Origin: a virus
Virus record (IMG/VR): IMGVR_UViG_3300021338_000003
Coordinates: 62,001-126,000 of that record
Length of the DNA stretch: 64,000 nucleotides
Reading direction: 5' to 3' (one strand)
Positions 25,958-33,446 of this stretch are shown in pieces. Position numbers and translations under genes: made by a program. The notes beneath the pieces were generated by a model. That model searched no databases and was not told the DNA's origin. It saw only the letters and a program-made list of their open reading frames with translations. How positions within the stretch are numbered: position 1 is the first letter of the stretch; the number at the start of each line of letters is the position of its first letter.

Positions 25958-26529
25958 GACTGATGGTGACCGGCCACCGGCCTGGAAGGGTCGGTCACCA
26001 CAATGAAGAGTGGGTCAGGTCTCGATTCAGGGTCATACTTCGTCGGGGCCTGAAGTTTTTTGGGCCTGACTTAAAGGCTGCATCAGGCATGGCCCTGGGA
26101 ACGGACCAGTGGTGGGCTGGTGAGGCCATTGAGTTAGGCATTCCAGTATGTGCTTACCTCCCACTGGAACCCAAGGGGTGGTCATCCTGGTGGTCGAAGT
26201 CCCAGGCCGCTCACTTTTTTGACCTCCTTGACGGGTGTTCGGAGGTCAAGCTTCTGCACGACGGTCATTGGACCTCGAATGCTGATAACATCCATTTCTT
26301 TAGACGCAATGTGACCATGTGCCAAGAATCGGATGACCAGGTGACGGTTTGGGATGGCCAACGGTCCGGTGGGACATGGCATGCTCTCAAATGGTGGCAT
26401 GAGAATATCAAAAGACGATACATCTGGGTGCATCCGGAAAAACGCTTCGTCCGATGGACGGAAACGATTCGGGCCGTGAAGAAGACGCCCCCTCTTCGCC
26501 CTGGCGTCCAATCCTTATTCGGTGATTGA
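25954..26529 (+). CDS. SLOG-fold (YpsA/DUF1273-like) protein
   Basis: 191 residues, GTG start. TGHRP at 6-10, SGMALGTDQWW near 44-54 and a late SGGTWHA segment match the YpsA/DUF1273 branch of the SLOG superfamily, Rossmann-like proteins that bind nucleotide-type ligands. Related proteins occur in phages and in nucleotide-signalling defence systems, but no reaction is proven for this branch. It ends an overlapping gene string just before a promoter, whose -35 lies in its last codons. Confidence 0.7.
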   Translation: MRLMVTGHRPGRVGHHNEEWVRSRFRVILRRGLKFFGPDLKAASGMALGTDQWWAGEAIELGIPVCAYLPLEPKGWSSWWSKSQAAHFFDLLDGCSEVKLLHDGHWTSNADNIHFFRRNVTMCQESDDQVTVWDGQRSGGTWHALKWWHENIKRRYIWVHPEKRFVRWTETIRAVKKTPPLRPGVQSLFGD

Positions 26530-26554
26530 CACCTTAGACGTGCCATGTTAAAAT
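26526..26554 (+). promoter_or_regulatory. Sigma70-type promoter with conserved TGCCRTGY box
   Basis: TTGACA (26526-26531, perfect consensus), a 17-base spacer ending in TGCCATGT, and TAAAAT (26549-26554) followed by GG. GGAGG and ATG 26571 follow directly. Near-identical to the promoters at 41184 and 21253. Confidence 0.85.
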
Positions 26555-26570
26555 GGTAGTGGAGGTGTCA

Positions 26571-26867
26571 ATGATTTCCTTCATCCGAAGGCTCCTGAAT
26601 TGGGTCAGTGCTGAGCCCAAGAGGCTCAGCACGTTCTGGATTGATCTTCTGCCTGAAGAAGGAGGGGAAAGTACGCGCATTGTAATTGATGCTCGGTGCG
26701 TCAACATAGCATATATTCAACACCAAGAAAATGACCATGAGCAGCTTGCTGTGGTCATCGAAGCAGTCCATCGACCACGTGCGAATCTTTCGATTCGAGT
26801 TCCAAATGTGGAGGCAGGCATGAACCTCATCGACCGCATTATGGGTATCAAGGAGGAATACACATGA
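26571..26867 (+). CDS. Unrecognised 98-residue protein
   Basis: ATG 26571 is fixed by promoter and GGAGG. A basic N-terminal helix is followed by an acidic beta-type body. Its stop overlaps the start of a 57-residue gene. No family was recognised. Confidence 0.65.
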   Translation: MISFIRRLLNWVSAEPKRLSTFWIDLLPEEGGESTRIVIDARCVNIAYIQHQENDHEQLAVVIEAVHRPRANLSIRVPNVEAGMNLIDRIMGIKEEYT

Positions 26868-27037
26868 ACAAGTTCCTTTCCGAATTCGTCCGCAAGTACA
26901 GAAAGAAGCTGACTCATCGCTGGATAAGTGACGATTCCTTGGAAACCCAATTCATGGTCCCTCGTGAAGAACTCGTCCAACTTTTGGACGCCATCGAATC
27001 AATCGATACCACTACCGAACAGAAGGAGCAGCCATGA
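26864..27037 (+). CDS. 57-residue charged protein
   Basis: ATG 26864 overlaps the upstream stop (ATGA) and its stop overlaps the next start (ATGA), with AGGAGG before the start. The first 20 residues are strongly basic, the rest acidic and helical. It is too short for a domain assignment; the double overlap makes it a convincing gene. Confidence 0.65.
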   Translation: MNKFLSEFVRKYRKKLTHRWISDDSLETQFMVPREELVQLLDAIESIDTTTEQKEQP

Positions 27038-27567
27038 ACGCCGGAACCGTGCTGAGTATGATGAACCAGGCCATCGAGGAGCGACCCAATCTTCGGTTGT
27101 ACACAGTCATCGTTCTGACCGAACGGTACCTCAAAGAGGGTGACCTGCACCGGGCCGTGCGCTGTGTCGAAACGGACCTGGACAAGCTCAGGTCCTATGA
27201 TGACACTCCCAAGTCGAAGGAGTTGTATGACTTCTTCATGATGGCCTCCGATTGCCTTCGGGCAGCTCGAATCATCCATGCTCAGAACCTGGAAACGAAT
27301 GTGCCCCGAGGTTCGATGACTGCGAAGACCATCATCTCGTATCTCGATCGGTTCGATCTAGAATCCGCGAAGGCGGTATACCGGAACGATGGAGACAAGG
27401 TATACCAATACCCAAAGCTCAAGACGGCCATCGAGTCTACGGTGATCGGGTGCCGAGATCATGGCATTTGTTGTTGCTATCATTGCAATTGGATGAAGGA
27501 AGGGGATGATCTGTCCCCTCCCTGGACACATGCTCACAATTCCTATCTTCCACCCAAGGGGAAGTAA
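27034..27567 (+). CDS. Unrecognised helical protein with Cys-His cluster
   Basis: 177 residues. Residues 1-130 are helical, with TPR-like alternation but no clear repeat. Residues 140-155 contain a cluster of five Cys and a His (ending CCCYHC), likely metal binding. The next gene starts two bases after the stop. No family was recognised. Confidence 0.6.
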   Translation: MNAGTVLSMMNQAIEERPNLRLYTVIVLTERYLKEGDLHRAVRCVETDLDKLRSYDDTPKSKELYDFFMMASDCLRAARIIHAQNLETNVPRGSMTAKTIISYLDRFDLESAKAVYRNDGDKVYQYPKLKTAIESTVIGCRDHGICCCYHCNWMKEGDDLSPPWTHAHNSYLPPKGK

Positions 27568-27569
27568 CC

Positions 27570-27839
27570 ATGTACCGTCGTTTGGCCGTTGTTGTCTTTG
27601 TATCCCTGGTAATTGGGGTGATTCTTGCCAAAGGGTACAGAGCCATTCAGGATTACAAGGACTTGAATGCATGTAAGTCCGACTGTTCCGAACGTGATGG
27701 TTGGGTTGAGATGACCGTCTACCAATTCTATGAAGTAGAACCCTCCCATGTATTTCACCGCCCTGAAGCAGTGCTCCGTGATGACATTTGTTACTGCACC
27801 AATCTTTGGGGTGTTCAAGTTCGTGAGACCCCTCTGTAA
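27570..27839 (+). CDS. Membrane-anchored small protein
   Basis: 89 residues. Basic start (MYRR), then a hydrophobic helix at about 5-21 (Val/Ile/Leu/Phe), then a polar domain with four Cys (near 35, 39, 74 and 76) that could form disulfides outside the membrane. Either an uncleaved signal anchor or a cleaved export signal. It precedes the exported-protein cassette but belongs to the upstream string by spacing. Confidence 0.65.
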   Translation: MYRRLAVVVFVSLVIGVILAKGYRAIQDYKDLNACKSDCSERDGWVEMTVYQFYEVEPSHVFHRPEAVLRDDICYCTNLWGVQVRETPL

Positions 27840-27850
27840 TCACATCATAG

Positions 27851-27879
27851 TTGTATTCTAAGACTGTCCCCCATATACA
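27851..27879 (+). promoter_or_regulatory. Promoter of the exported-protein cassette
   Basis: TTGTAT (27851-27856), exactly 17 bases, then TATACA (27874-27879). It lies in the 63-base gap before ATG 27903, which has GAGGAG upstream. It lacks the TGCCRTGY box of the other promoters, so it is probably regulated separately. Confidence 0.65.
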
Positions 27880-27902
27880 AACGGCAGTCGAGGAGATATA
27901 CT

Positions 27903-28286
27903 ATGACGAAGTTTACTCGACGGGCTTTGTCCGTCGTAATGCTCGCCAGCGTACCGATGCTGCTCGCCGCAGAAGGCAGCAGCTGTACCCCATGCCCTAC
28001 GGGCACCTGGTGTGGGCCCCAGCTGGTCATCCCTGCCGAGTCGAAGTGCGGGGACGGCGCCACGGCCGAGCAGAACAACAAAGCGGACAAGACGTGCGAA
28101 GAGCAGCACGAGTGCCCCGAAGGGGAAGTCGGTTACTGCCCGCACGATCGCACCATGCCGAATGGCAAGGACGAGAATTGCTATACCTTCTGTGTCCAGT
28201 GCGCTTGCAAGCTCCAGGGCTTCACTGACCCGAGCCTCACCGACGACAAGTGGATCGAAACCATGTCTTCCCCGTCCACCTGGTAG
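27903..28286 (+). CDS. Exported Cys-rich protein
   Basis: 127 residues. A classic Sec signal peptide: basic start (TKFTRR), hydrophobic core (LSVVMLASVPMLLA), small residues before a likely cut near Ala22-Ala23. The mature part has about 14 Cys and is acidic and highly polar, consistent with a small disulfide-bonded periplasmic or secreted protein. First of two exported proteins between a dedicated promoter and a strong terminator. Base composition is visibly richer in G+C than the flanking genes. Function unknown; possible roles are host-envelope alteration or superinfection exclusion. Confidence 0.75.
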   Translation: MTKFTRRALSVVMLASVPMLLAAEGSSCTPCPTGTWCGPQLVIPAESKCGDGATAEQNNKADKTCEEQHECPEGEVGYCPHDRTMPNGKDENCYTFCVQCACKLQGFTDPSLTDDKWIETMSSPSTW

Positions 28287-28295
28287 GAGCAACCA

Positions 28296-28973
28296 ATGTT
28301 CGCTTTCCTTTTCATGCTGCTGTCGCTGGCACAGGCGACTACGTACAACGCCAAGATCTCATTCGAGATCCCGCTCAACCCCCCTCCTGCCGCCCTCGGC
28401 GACACCACGTACACGTACGTGGTCGGAAACGGTGTGGTAGATGACACCACCTTCTCTACCGACATCGTCGTCACTTCCACGTGGAGCAAGCTGAAGTGTC
28501 ACATCACCGAAGATGGTCTTCCGGTGATTGCCATCACGGGCAACAACTCCACGTGGCCGACTTCCGTTCCGGGAACCAACCCGACGTGCACCCACACGTA
28601 CAACGGAGACACCTTCGTCCTGACGATCGTACTCACCGAAGGTGATGACCACTACTGGCTCCCCCAGAAGTTCGACTGGACCAACGGCTGGGAGATCGAC
28701 GGTCCGGAGGGCTACTACCGTACGTGGCGTCCTCTTCCGGTGGAAACCGGAGGCTGGACGTACAAGTTGGGCCACTGGCCTGCAGTCAAGTCGGGCAACC
28801 CCTGGGACGGTGTGTGGTGCGAGGTGCAGGAGGTCGACAGCGGGACCCACCACTGGCTCATCATGCGCGCTCTGGTCGGTACTGCCGCACCCGAAGGTAC
28901 CGGCCACTGCGTCATCCAGCGCATCGGAACCACCAACGCACAGGTCGATATCGACATCGACGAGCTTCCCTAG
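28296..28973 (+). CDS. Exported beta-rich protein
   Basis: 225 residues with AGGAG before ATG 28296. A short hydrophobic signal (residues 2-14, ending in AQA) suggests export. The mature part is rich in Thr, Trp, Gly and Asp with beta-strand periodicity and a few Cys, like a small secreted adhesin or binding domain; no lectin or hydrolase motif is identified. It uses many ACG and TAC codons and is G+C-richer than its neighbours, suggesting joint acquisition with 27903. Confidence 0.7.
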   Translation: MFAFLFMLLSLAQATTYNAKISFEIPLNPPPAALGDTTYTYVVGNGVVDDTTFSTDIVVTSTWSKLKCHITEDGLPVIAITGNNSTWPTSVPGTNPTCTHTYNGDTFVLTIVLTEGDDHYWLPQKFDWTNGWEIDGPEGYYRTWRPLPVETGGWTYKLGHWPAVKSGNPWDGVWCEVQEVDSGTHHWLIMRALVGTAAPEGTGHCVIQRIGTTNAQVDIDIDELP

Positions 28974-29001
28974 AGAATACAGCTGATTAACTGATTAAAC
29001 G

Positions 29002-29036
29002 CGCCCCACTAACCGATCGGTTAGTGGGGCGTTTTT
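29002..29036 (+). terminator. Strong intrinsic terminator
   Basis: A perfect 30-base inverted repeat (CGCCCCACTAACC pairing with GGTTAGTGGGGCG around a GATC centre) is followed at once by TTTTT. It closes the exported-protein cassette 25 bases after its last stop and is by far the best terminator in the window. Confidence 0.95.
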
Positions 29037-29043
29037 GTATTAA

Positions 29044-29263
29044 ATGCTCATCGTGAAATTGATATGTCAAGTTTTCGGTCATAAAATGGTTCGATGCGGT
29101 CCATGCGGTCGAAGTATATGTTCGACATCCTGCAGACCCTACTGACGACGAGTACAGGCTAGGAGTATTCGACGAAAAGATGTGTACTCGATGTGGTCAA
29201 CAATCGAGGATTCTTAAAAAGGTCCTAGAACGCTGGTATTCTGACCTTGAAGGAGATTGGTAA
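29044..29263 (+). pseudogene. Split small Cys-motif ORF (DUF1660-like pattern)
   Basis: Frame 1 (29044-29145) begins with KLICQVFGHKMVRCGPCG. Frame 3 (open 29063-29263, no usual start codon until ATG 29180) continues with VEVYVRHP, later DEKMCTRCG and a charged helix, ending just before the next gene. Joined by a +1 shift near 29110 they give a protein of the LxCxxFGHK...CxRCG type seen in DUF1660 phage proteins. It is therefore probably a broken gene, or a sequencing error or programmed shift. The terminator directly upstream would also silence it. Confidence 0.4.
29059..29087 (+). promoter_or_regulatory. Possible sigma70-type promoter after terminator
   Basis: TTGATA (29059-29064), a 17-base spacer, TAAAAT (29082-29087) followed by GG, as in the other promoters but without the TGCC box. 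Its position just after the terminator suits a restart of transcription for the genes from 29266. It lies inside the split ORF, so the two calls compete. Confidence 0.55.
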
Positions 29264-29265
29264 CC

Positions 29266-29601
29266 ATGGCAAAAATTGTGTACATCTCAGGTCCACCTCG
29301 ATCCAGAAAGACCACCATTCTGCTTTCTGTCATGTGGTGGTCTTCAAAGGAAGAGGAAAAGCATGCCTACCTGTCCCCCTTCCCTGACTACGTGGACACT
29401 CCTTCCTATGTGACCAACATCCGGTTGGGGGTTGACGACGGTTTGGCCAACGTGGTGCATAAGTTGAAGTCGAGAGGTATCGAAAATCTCTTCGTCGATG
29501 AGATGGATTCGGTTTTCACTCGCTATCGACAGGCCGAGATTCTACAAACCCTTCAAGAGGTCAAGACGATCAAGCACATCTATTGGGTCCGCTATGAGTA
29601 G
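29266..29601 (+). CDS. Small P-loop-like protein with altered Walker A
   Basis: 111 residues from ATG 29266 (AAGGAG upstream). A strand leads into GPPRSRKTT (9-17), which matches GxxxxGK[ST] except that Arg14 replaces the second Gly. LFVDE (75-79) fits Walker B. The size and order recall a minimal P-loop NTPase such as the core of thymidine kinase, but no zinc site or lasso follows. It may bind nucleotide poorly or have another role. The next gene starts within its last codons. Confidence 0.5.
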   Translation: MAKIVYISGPPRSRKTTILLSVMWWSSKEEEKHAYLSPFPDYVDTPSYVTNIRLGVDDGLANVVHKLKSRGIENLFVDEMDSVFTRYRQAEILQTLQEVKTIKHIYWVRYE

Positions 29602-29953
29602 ACCCTGGGTCAATCAATACCGACAGCCCATCGGCTTTGACCCCTCTCATTCGGGCGGGTTCACTCCTCCTGTCCAACATCGGACATTTGAAGTCAAGAT
29701 CGGATTCAGTATCCATTTGTGGGAGGGGTTTGTATTCGTGAGAAACCCTCCGCCCGGTATCCTTCGGCAGTGGCTCAAGACGGACCGTCTCTGGACGAAC
29801 AAAAAGATTCGGAAGACACCCCTGTCGGCCATTCGTCGTATATGGCGCAACGAGGTGTATAGGCACCCTGTGTCAGCTAGGGACATCACTACTTCCATTA
29901 CCAAAGACATGGATGAAAGAATCATGGTGTCTATCCTCGGAGGCAATGCCTAA
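29594..29953 (+). CDS. Unrecognised basic protein
   Basis: 119 residues from ATG 29594, overlapping the upstream stop by 8 bases. Rich in Arg, Lys, Trp and Ile, so nucleic-acid contact is possible; no motif is seen. It lies between the P-loop-like protein and the PurZ-like enzyme and is probably co-transcribed with both. Confidence 0.6.
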   Translation: MSRPWVNQYRQPIGFDPSHSGGFTPPVQHRTFEVKIGFSIHLWEGFVFVRNPPPGILRQWLKTDRLWTNKKIRKTPLSAIRRIWRNEVYRHPVSARDITTSITKDMDERIMVSILGGNA

Positions 29954-29982
29954 ATCCGGTGTTCCAACCTGGAGACTCTCAA

Positions 29983-31131
29983 ATGCAGCACGGCAAGTTC
30001 AACATCTTCCTCGACAGCCAACACGGTAGCAGCGGGAAGGGTCTCATGACCCCTTTTCTGGCTGACCGGTATGAGTCCCGGTGTGTCAGCACTGCCAACT
30101 TCCCCAACGCCGGCCACGTCACCCGTCGTGCCGATGGGTCTGTGTTCATGGCCAAGGCCATTGCTACGGCAGCGTTCCTGAACCGGTATGGACAGACCGT
30201 GGACGCCTACATCTCCCCTGGTTCGGGGTTCTACCCCGAACGGTTCCTCTTCGAGTGGAACGAGTGCGGACGGCCCGATGTCTACATCCACGGCCGCGCT
30301 TCTGTGGTCACCGAAGACCATGCTGCTCGGGAGCGGGAAGGCAAGCAGTCCACCAAGCATATCGCGTCCACCATGCAGGGGTCTGGGGTTGCCATCTCCG
30401 ATAAGGTGATGCGGGGTCAGGGTATCCTTCTGGCTCGGAACATCGATTGGGAGCTTGAGGCCAAGAAGGTTGGCATCGATGGCGACCTTTCCTCTATCCA
30501 CGTTCTGTCTGCCCAGGACTTCCGAAACCGGGTATTTGAGGAAATCCCCAAGACTACGTGGCTTCACGAGGGTAGTCAGGGGTATGCCCTATCCATTGAC
30601 CACGGAAGCCACTACCCCCAGTGTACCTCGCGCAACTGTTCTGCCCAGGCAGCCATGGACTACATGGCCATCCCCCCGAAGATGGTCGGGGATGTCTACT
30701 TGAACGTTCGCACTTTTCCAATCCGGGTTGGCAACGTCAAGGATGACGATGGCAATGTCCTGGGATATTCTGGAGACTTCTACCCTGACCAGACCGAAAT
30801 CACCTGGGACAAAATTGCCGATGACGCCGGATTCCCCCCGGAGGCCAAGGCCGAGCTGTTCAAGAAGGAACATACCTCGGTCACCAAGCGCCTGCGCCGG
30901 GTCAGCACCCTATCCTATTCGGCGCTCCGCGACGCTGTCCGAGTCAATGGTTGCACGAAGCTTGCTTTGAACTTCGTGCACTACAACGACTACAAGGACC
31001 TTGGAGTGACCGAGTTCGCCAAGCTTTCCCAGAAGACTAGAGAGATGGTTGACCGCTTGGAAGATGAGACCGGCGTTCGAGTGGCTCTCATTGGTACCAG
31101 CGCCTTCCACGAGACGGTAATCCTACGGTAG
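29983..31131 (+). CDS. purZ: Adenylosuccinate synthetase family, PurZ-like
   Basis: 382 residues from ATG 29983 (GGAG 8 bases upstream). Landmarks of PurA are in order: the GTP loop QHGSSGKG (13-20), NAGH (42-45, catalytic His45), an IASTMQGSGVAISDKV segment matching the IMP loop, EGSQG (196-200) with IDHGSHYP, and C-terminal TSVTKRLRR. In PurA the first loop reads QWGDEGKG; here the catalytic Asp is Ser16. Asp-to-Ser is reported for PurZ, which ligates aspartate to dGMP on the way to 2-aminoadenine (Z) nucleotides in Z-DNA phages; it is also shorter than PurA (about 430). Host PurB would finish the step. No DatZ is seen here. The family is sure; PurZ activity is inferred. Confidence 0.8.
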   Translation: MQHGKFNIFLDSQHGSSGKGLMTPFLADRYESRCVSTANFPNAGHVTRRADGSVFMAKAIATAAFLNRYGQTVDAYISPGSGFYPERFLFEWNECGRPDVYIHGRASVVTEDHAAREREGKQSTKHIASTMQGSGVAISDKVMRGQGILLARNIDWELEAKKVGIDGDLSSIHVLSAQDFRNRVFEEIPKTTWLHEGSQGYALSIDHGSHYPQCTSRNCSAQAAMDYMAIPPKMVGDVYLNVRTFPIRVGNVKDDDGNVLGYSGDFYPDQTEITWDKIADDAGFPPEAKAELFKKEHTSVTKRLRRVSTLSYSALRDAVRVNGCTKLALNFVHYNDYKDLGVTEFAKLSQKTREMVDRLEDETGVRVALIGTSAFHETVILR

Positions 31132-31141
31132 TGGAGAAAGC

Positions 31142-31477
31142 ATGGACAATGGTACCCGGTTTGTCACTCTCAATGGTGGCAAGCATACCCTGGCTCTCAT
31201 CGAGAGCCTGGACATCATCGCCAAGAACACTGGTGAGGTGGTCAAGTCGCTGAAGAATTTGGAGAAGAACAGCCTTGCCTCTTCTCTAGAGAAATCAGTA
31301 CATGATGAGAAGCAGGAAAAACTTCAAGCCGATGCTGAAGAGCTTGAATGCGTTCGGATGTACCTGGATAGTATAGACGCCCCACTATGGGGCGAAGATG
31401 ACCATGGCAACACTGTGAAGTTGACCACTGTAGGCCGCGTCATGAACGCCATTCGAGCGGTTAAGGAGGGGAGGTGA
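31142..31477 (+). CDS. Unrecognised helical protein
   Basis: 111 residues, ten bases after the PurZ-like gene. Residues 20-85 form a charged helix with heptad-like Leu spacing, probably coiled coil. The GTG start of the next gene overlaps its stop. Co-transcribed with the PurZ-like gene; no functional link is evident. Confidence 0.6.
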   Translation: MDNGTRFVTLNGGKHTLALIESLDIIAKNTGEVVKSLKNLEKNSLASSLEKSVHDEKQEKLQADAEELECVRMYLDSIDAPLWGEDDHGNTVKLTTVGRVMNAIRAVKEGR

Positions 31478-31929
31478 TTAAACTCCTCAACAGGATTCTT
31501 GCGCGGGTAGGATACGAACTTCGTAGCACTAGTGAAGAGTGGTGGCCAGCCTGGGAAGGTTTGCCGGAGCTTCCACCAACACCGTACGATACTCTACCGA
31601 ATTTTCGGGGAGCAGATGACGAGGCTTTGGCTTTGCTTATGCTCCACGAAGTGGTGATGGTCAGCCCAAGGGGAAAGTTGTTTGTTCTGGCAAGCGATAC
31701 GTTCTACTGGGCTTGTGCGGATGCAGAGGATCTTCCAACATGGCCTGAGATGGAGGACGGTTCGCCGTTGTGGAATCTCTATGACCTCTTCCGTGCACAT
31801 GGTCATTCAGGGGTTACGATATGGCTTGTGCAGCAACGCAAGCAACGACCCATTGCTCCTATTGTAGAGCGTCTCAAAGCAAATGGGCTGTGGTCAGATG
31901 AAATGGATACCTATCCGGAGGCGTCATAG
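31474..31929 (+). CDS. Unrecognised 151-residue protein
   Basis: GTG 31474 overlaps the upstream stop (GTGA). A basic N-terminal 20 residues precedes a Trp/Pro-rich stretch and a helical C-terminus. The beta/Phe-rich centre (about 65-80) could be a small domain core. No family was recognised. Confidence 0.6.
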   Translation: MIKLLNRILARVGYELRSTSEEWWPAWEGLPELPPTPYDTLPNFRGADDEALALLMLHEVVMVSPRGKLFVLASDTFYWACADAEDLPTWPEMEDGSPLWNLYDLFRAHGHSGVTIWLVQQRKQRPIAPIVERLKANGLWSDEMDTYPEAS

Positions 31930-31930
31930 G

Positions 31931-32170
31931 ATGTTTGAATATATCGTCAAAGAACGGATGTATGAGGCTGGGGTTATGCTTGTGGTATTGTCTGCCGTGT
32001 GGATGATCACAGTGGCTTCTATAGCCACCACTCTCCAAAACGTATATGGCAAGGTAGACCCATGCCCGGTTACTCCATACCGGTGCTCCTCGGGGTGCAA
32101 GCCCCTGACCATGAGCAACAACACCTGCACTGAATGTCAGTGCGGAGACCAGTTTGTAATCTCTGAATAG
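31931..32170 (+). CDS. Membrane-anchored Cys-rich small protein
   Basis: 79 residues from ATG 31931, one base after the upstream stop. A hydrophobic helix at about 14-36 (Val, Leu, Ala, Trp, Ile) is followed by a short domain with six Cys (CPVTPYRC, CKP, CTECQC), likely disulfide-bonded outside the cytoplasm. The architecture resembles 27570: one helix plus Cys-rich tail. Confidence 0.65.
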   Translation: MFEYIVKERMYEAGVMLVVLSAVWMITVASIATTLQNVYGKVDPCPVTPYRCSSGCKPLTMSNNTCTECQCGDQFVISE

Positions 32171-32182
32171 GAGGTCCAGAAA

Positions 32183-32374
32183 GTGGGCAAGCGAAAGAAG
32201 CCATCCACCCAGTACCACATGCAAGTCAACCAACTCATTCTTGCCGGGTGGAAGATGAAGAACCACAAGGCTCGGTGTTTCAATACCCGAGGTGCCATCC
32301 TCGCTAGGGATGGCAGCCAGAAGTTCGTAGCCTGGAATGGGAACGTGTCTGATGTTCAGGAGGCTATGACATGA
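32183..32374 (+). CDS. Small basic protein
   Basis: 63 residues, GTG 32183 with AGGAGG upstream. Lys/Arg-rich, with a possible beta hairpin at residues 35-52. ATGA overlap with the next gene. No family was recognised. Confidence 0.6.
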   Translation: MGKRKKPSTQYHMQVNQLILAGWKMKNHKARCFNTRGAILARDGSQKFVAWNGNVSDVQEAMT

Positions 32375-32727
32375 TGGACCCGCCCTCGGCCCCCGAAGAG
32401 ATGGCCACTCAAGAGGATTTCGATATCTTTCAGGCTCAAGCATCTTTCCCGGATGCCAAGAAAGCCCGCGCCATGACCTTGGAAGTCACTCTTATTGATG
32501 GACGAATACTGCGGTGTGATAATACCCAAATGAACAGAAATAACTTGTGCAATTATGGATGGTCCACGGCATATGGTCTGTTCATTGACGTCAAGGAAGT
32601 GGTAGACTGGAAGTTCTGTCACACCGACAAGTTGACCGATGGGGATATCGCCGGGAACATGCGGGACCAGAGAAGAGGCGCTTTTCCTTTCGGGGGTGAG
32701 TCTGACACACTATTTTGTCCGAGTTAG
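32371..32727 (+). CDS. Unrecognised 118-residue protein
   Basis: Starts with an ATGA overlap at 32371; a second ATG follows immediately. Acidic N-terminus, then an alternating beta-type body with Cys and Trp. No motif. Confidence 0.6.
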   Translation: MMDPPSAPEEMATQEDFDIFQAQASFPDAKKARAMTLEVTLIDGRILRCDNTQMNRNNLCNYGWSTAYGLFIDVKEVVDWKFCHTDKLTDGDIAGNMRDQRRGAFPFGGESDTLFCPS

Positions 32728-32966
32728 AACATGTACTGGGTCTCCCTCCTAATGTGGGCATTTTGGAGTGGGCCAGTAAGACGGCCAACCTTGCTAATCT
32801 GGCCGAAGCCAAGTATGTTGGCCACACGTACAGGACTGGTTTTGATAGCCGCAGTAGCCTTCACAAGGCGGCGGATGACCGGGATCAACTGCGGATTCCC
32901 GCAGTTGAGGTGAACCAGACTTACGTATGGCCCAATCCCGAGTGGCCGACTCCAGACGAGGGCTGA
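32715..32966 (+). CDS. Possible small protein with TTG start
   Basis: 83 residues from TTG 32715, overlapping the previous stop. There is no ATG or GTG in frame and no convincing ribosome site. The product is soluble and helical at its start. The next promoter begins just after its stop. Lower confidence because of the start. Confidence 0.45.
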   Translation: MSELEHVLGLPPNVGILEWASKTANLANLAEAKYVGHTYRTGFDSRSSLHKAADDRDQLRIPAVEVNQTYVWPNPEWPTPDEG

Positions 32967-32978
32967 CGATCTTTGCAC

Positions 32979-33007
32979 TTGCGCCTCCTTGTGTGCCATG
33001 TTATAAT
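32979..33007 (+). promoter_or_regulatory. Sigma70-type promoter with conserved TGCCRTGY box
   Basis: TTGCGC (32979-32984), a 17-base spacer ending in TGCCATGT, and TATAAT (33002-33007, perfect). AAGGAGG and ATG 33027 follow. Member of the recurring promoter family. Confidence 0.85.
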
Positions 33008-33026
33008 GACTACACAAGGAGGCAAA

Positions 33027-33446
33027 ATGCACAACGAAGCATTCGACCACATCCTCGAAGAGATCGTATCCCTGGAGCGTCGCTCCGCTGAGTGTCGTAA
33101 GATGTACGACGAGAGTCCCAAGGCCGACGCTGTCCGGAACGCTCGCCTGAGTGGGAAGCGGATGGCCTACGACCACTCGGCGAGCCTGATGCGCAACGCC
33201 CTGGGTCGTGCCGAGTCCATTGAGGCCGCCGCCCAGAATGAAGACGTCGGCCGGCACCAGGAAGCCATCCTTCTGCTGCGCCGCATCCTGGAATGGGCTG
33301 AGGATAGCGGCGAAATGCAAATGCAAGTGACCGCTGACAAGATCCGAGAGTTCCTGGACAACGAGAAGATCAGCCAGGCGACTCAGGACCACAAGCTGAT
33401 GAACGGACTCCGAAACCTCGGACTCGTTCGGGAGACACCCAAGTGA
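33027..33446 (+). CDS. Unrecognised helical protein
   Basis: 139 residues from ATG 33027, fixed by promoter and AAGGAGG; the earlier in-frame ATG lies in the promoter. Almost entirely helical and charged, with coiled-coil character over 1-60 and 75-110. First gene of an operon, with TGATG overlap to the next. G+C-rich third positions compared with genes just upstream. Confidence 0.65.
   Translation: MHNEAFDHILEEIVSLERRSAECRKMYDESPKADAVRNARLSGKRMAYDHSASLMRNALGRAESIEAAAQNEDVGRHQEAILLLRRILEWAEDSGEMQMQVTADKIREFLDNEKISQATQDHKLMNGLRNLGLVRETPK

Noticed and set aside
31142-31929. DatZ-type HD phosphohydrolase next to the PurZ-like gene
   Set aside because: Neither following gene has an HD pair or other phosphohydrolase motif; DatZ is not visible in this window.
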